Shown here: piece by piece, positions 4,801-5,395 of the stretch | Layout of the letters: every line of letters begins with the position of its first letter | How positions within the stretch are numbered: position 1 is the first letter of the stretch | Source of the DNA: Nitrososphaeraceae archaeon | GTDB lineage: Archaea; Thermoproteota; Nitrososphaeria; Nitrososphaerales; Nitrososphaeraceae | Direction: 5' to 3' | Length of the DNA stretch: 5,395 bases | NCBI GenBank assembly: GCA_025922735.1 | Contig: JAICHI010000094.1 | Span: forward strand, 1-5,395 | Translations under genes and position numbers: made by a program | The notes under the pieces: generated by a model | Database searches by the model: none | Seen by the model: the letters and a program-made list of their open reading frames with translations, nothing else | What the model was told of the DNA's origin: nothing

Positions 4801-4829
4801 CCATCAGATCAATTAAGAATTATGCTTGC

Positions 4830-5395
4830 ATGCCTCTACCAATGTACGACAAATTTTTTATCATCATAATAATAGTAGTAATCGCTTTTACTGCTACAAT
4901 CGCTGGTACTAGTGCTACTACTGTCGTTGGGCAGAACCAGACCCTCAATTTAACGACATTACTCACGCCCGACACCAATAATGATGATAATAATAATGAT
5001 ACTACTACTATGACCCTTGCAAACACAACGGCTGCTGCTAACGTGACTGCTACTAATAACATGACAATTGAAGCTGCAAAGGAGCTATACCTGTCGGTCT
5101 GGAACCAAACAGAGTTTAACACCACGTTCAGCACTTTTGTCGAACCCTTCTCTGCCGCTGGCTATGGTGTATACGAAGAGCGAAGCAATGTCTTTGCGCC
5201 AGGCGAAACAATCGTACTCTATGTAGAACCGGTGGGCTTTGCCCATGAGCAGGTTATAGACGAAGAAGGAGGCAGTAATAATAATAGTACGCTTTACCTC
5301 ATGAACATGACAGCTGATTATGAAATTGCTGCTGCAAACGGCACTAAGCTTCAGCTGATCGAAGACGTACAAGTGGGAAGCATCACTTCTCATAG
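4830..5395 (+). CDS. Secreted or membrane-anchored Asn/Thr-rich protein, 3' truncated by the window
   Basis: The frame is open from the ATG at 4830 through the window end (188 codons and two bases). Residues 1-8 carry a short N-region with one Lys. Residues 9-26 (FFIIIIIVVIAFTATIAG) are a strong signal peptide or anchor, with possible cleavage after TSA (27-29). The mature part begins with a linker rich in Asn, Thr, Asp and Ala (35-80), including NNDDNNND, then a more ordered domain from about 82: AAKELYLSVW, FVEPFSAAGYGVYEERSNVF, APGETIVLYVEPVGFAHE. That last part looks like beta-strands of an extracellular domain. Twelve N-x-S/T sequons are visible in 188 residues, suggesting heavy N-glycosylation at the cell surface. 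The ATG at 4842 (residue 5) is an alternative start. I do not recognise the family. Similar low-complexity exported proteins are common in Thaumarchaeota. Confidence 0.75.
   Translation, partial: MPLPMYDKFFIIIIIVVIAFTATIAGTSATTVVGQNQTLNLTTLLTPDTNNDDNNNDTTTMTLANTTAAANVTATNNMTIEAAKELYLSVWNQTEFNTTFSTFVEPFSAAGYGVYEERSNVFAPGETIVLYVEPVGFAHEQVIDEEGGSNNNSTLYLMNMTADYEIAAANGTKLQLIEDVQVGSITSH
4977..5009 (+). repeat. In-frame trinucleotide tract encoding NNDDNNNDTTT
   Basis: Eleven consecutive codons of type AAT, GAT or ACT lie in the linker of the secreted protein. The reading frame matches the triplet unit, so slippage would only lengthen or shorten the linker without a frameshift. It is the most repetitive coding stretch in the window. 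Confidence 0.7.

Larger units (their letters stand above)
4379..4829. other. 451-bp divergent intergenic region with a structured element
   Basis: No protein-coding frame is credible here. It lies between a leftward gene (start 4378 or 4369) and a rightward gene (start 4830). The left part (4379-4500) is A/T-rich with no clear element beyond the GGAAGGA Shine-Dalgarno-like run (4379-4385, minus strand). The middle holds a 16-bp direct repeat (4507-4522 and 4656-4671), a palindrome (4548-4563) and a TATA box (4583-4592). Then comes a long imperfect hairpin (4631-4724) followed by a T run. The remainder (4730-4829) is A/T-rich and includes the probable promoter of the rightward gene. Confidence 0.6.

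Noticed and set aside
4820..5393. Two minus-strand frames at the right edge (4820-5134 and 5085-5393)
   Set aside because: The plus-strand frame from 4830 has a start codon, a clear signal peptide and sequon-rich sequence through the window end. The minus frames are its complements, with valine-rich runs produced by the Asn/Thr/Ala codons.

Overview
The window looks archaeal and most likely comes from an ammonia-oxidising Nitrososphaerota (Thaumarchaeota, Nitrososphaera-like) genome. The reasons are A/T-rich TATA-type promoters with short leaders, a SPOUT methyltransferase of the archaeal TrmJ type, a phasin-like protein next to a winged-helix protein, and a secreted protein dense in N-glycosylation sequons. 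The lineage call is an inference from style and gene content; there is no rRNA or other marker gene in the window to prove it.

Layout. From left to right, four well-supported genes and one orphan gene lie on the minus strand. They are a winged-helix DNA-binding protein (225-671), a phasin-like coiled-coil protein (709-1248), an aldo/keto reductase with an intact catalytic tetrad (1414-2418), a TrmJ-like tRNA 2'-O-methyltransferase (3047-3781), and an unrecognised 178-residue protein with a TTG start (3842-4378). The phasin-like and winged-helix genes are 37 bp apart and probably co-transcribed, phasin first. At the right edge a plus-strand gene begins at 4830 and runs off the window; it encodes an exported or membrane-anchored, Asn/Thr-rich protein.

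Two long stretches lack convincing genes. The 628-bp gap 2419-3046 holds three operator-sized palindromes and no credible ORF. The 451-bp divergent gap 4379-4829 is the most interesting part. It contains, in order, one copy of a 16-bp direct repeat, a perfect 7-2-7 palindrome, a good TATA box, and a 94-nt sequence that folds almost end to end into a multi-segment hairpin followed by a T run. The second copy of the 16-bp repeat forms the single large asymmetric bulge of that hairpin. This is arranged like a regulated small RNA gene and matches no RNA family that I recognise.

How the parts may work together. The phasin-like/winged-helix pair resembles the bacterial PhaP/PhaR logic, in which a granule-coating protein is paired with a regulator; this would fit polyhydroxyalkanoate storage, known in Nitrososphaera-type archaea. 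The reductase and the methyltransferase look like independent housekeeping or accessory units. No mobile element, CRISPR array, tRNA or rRNA was found.
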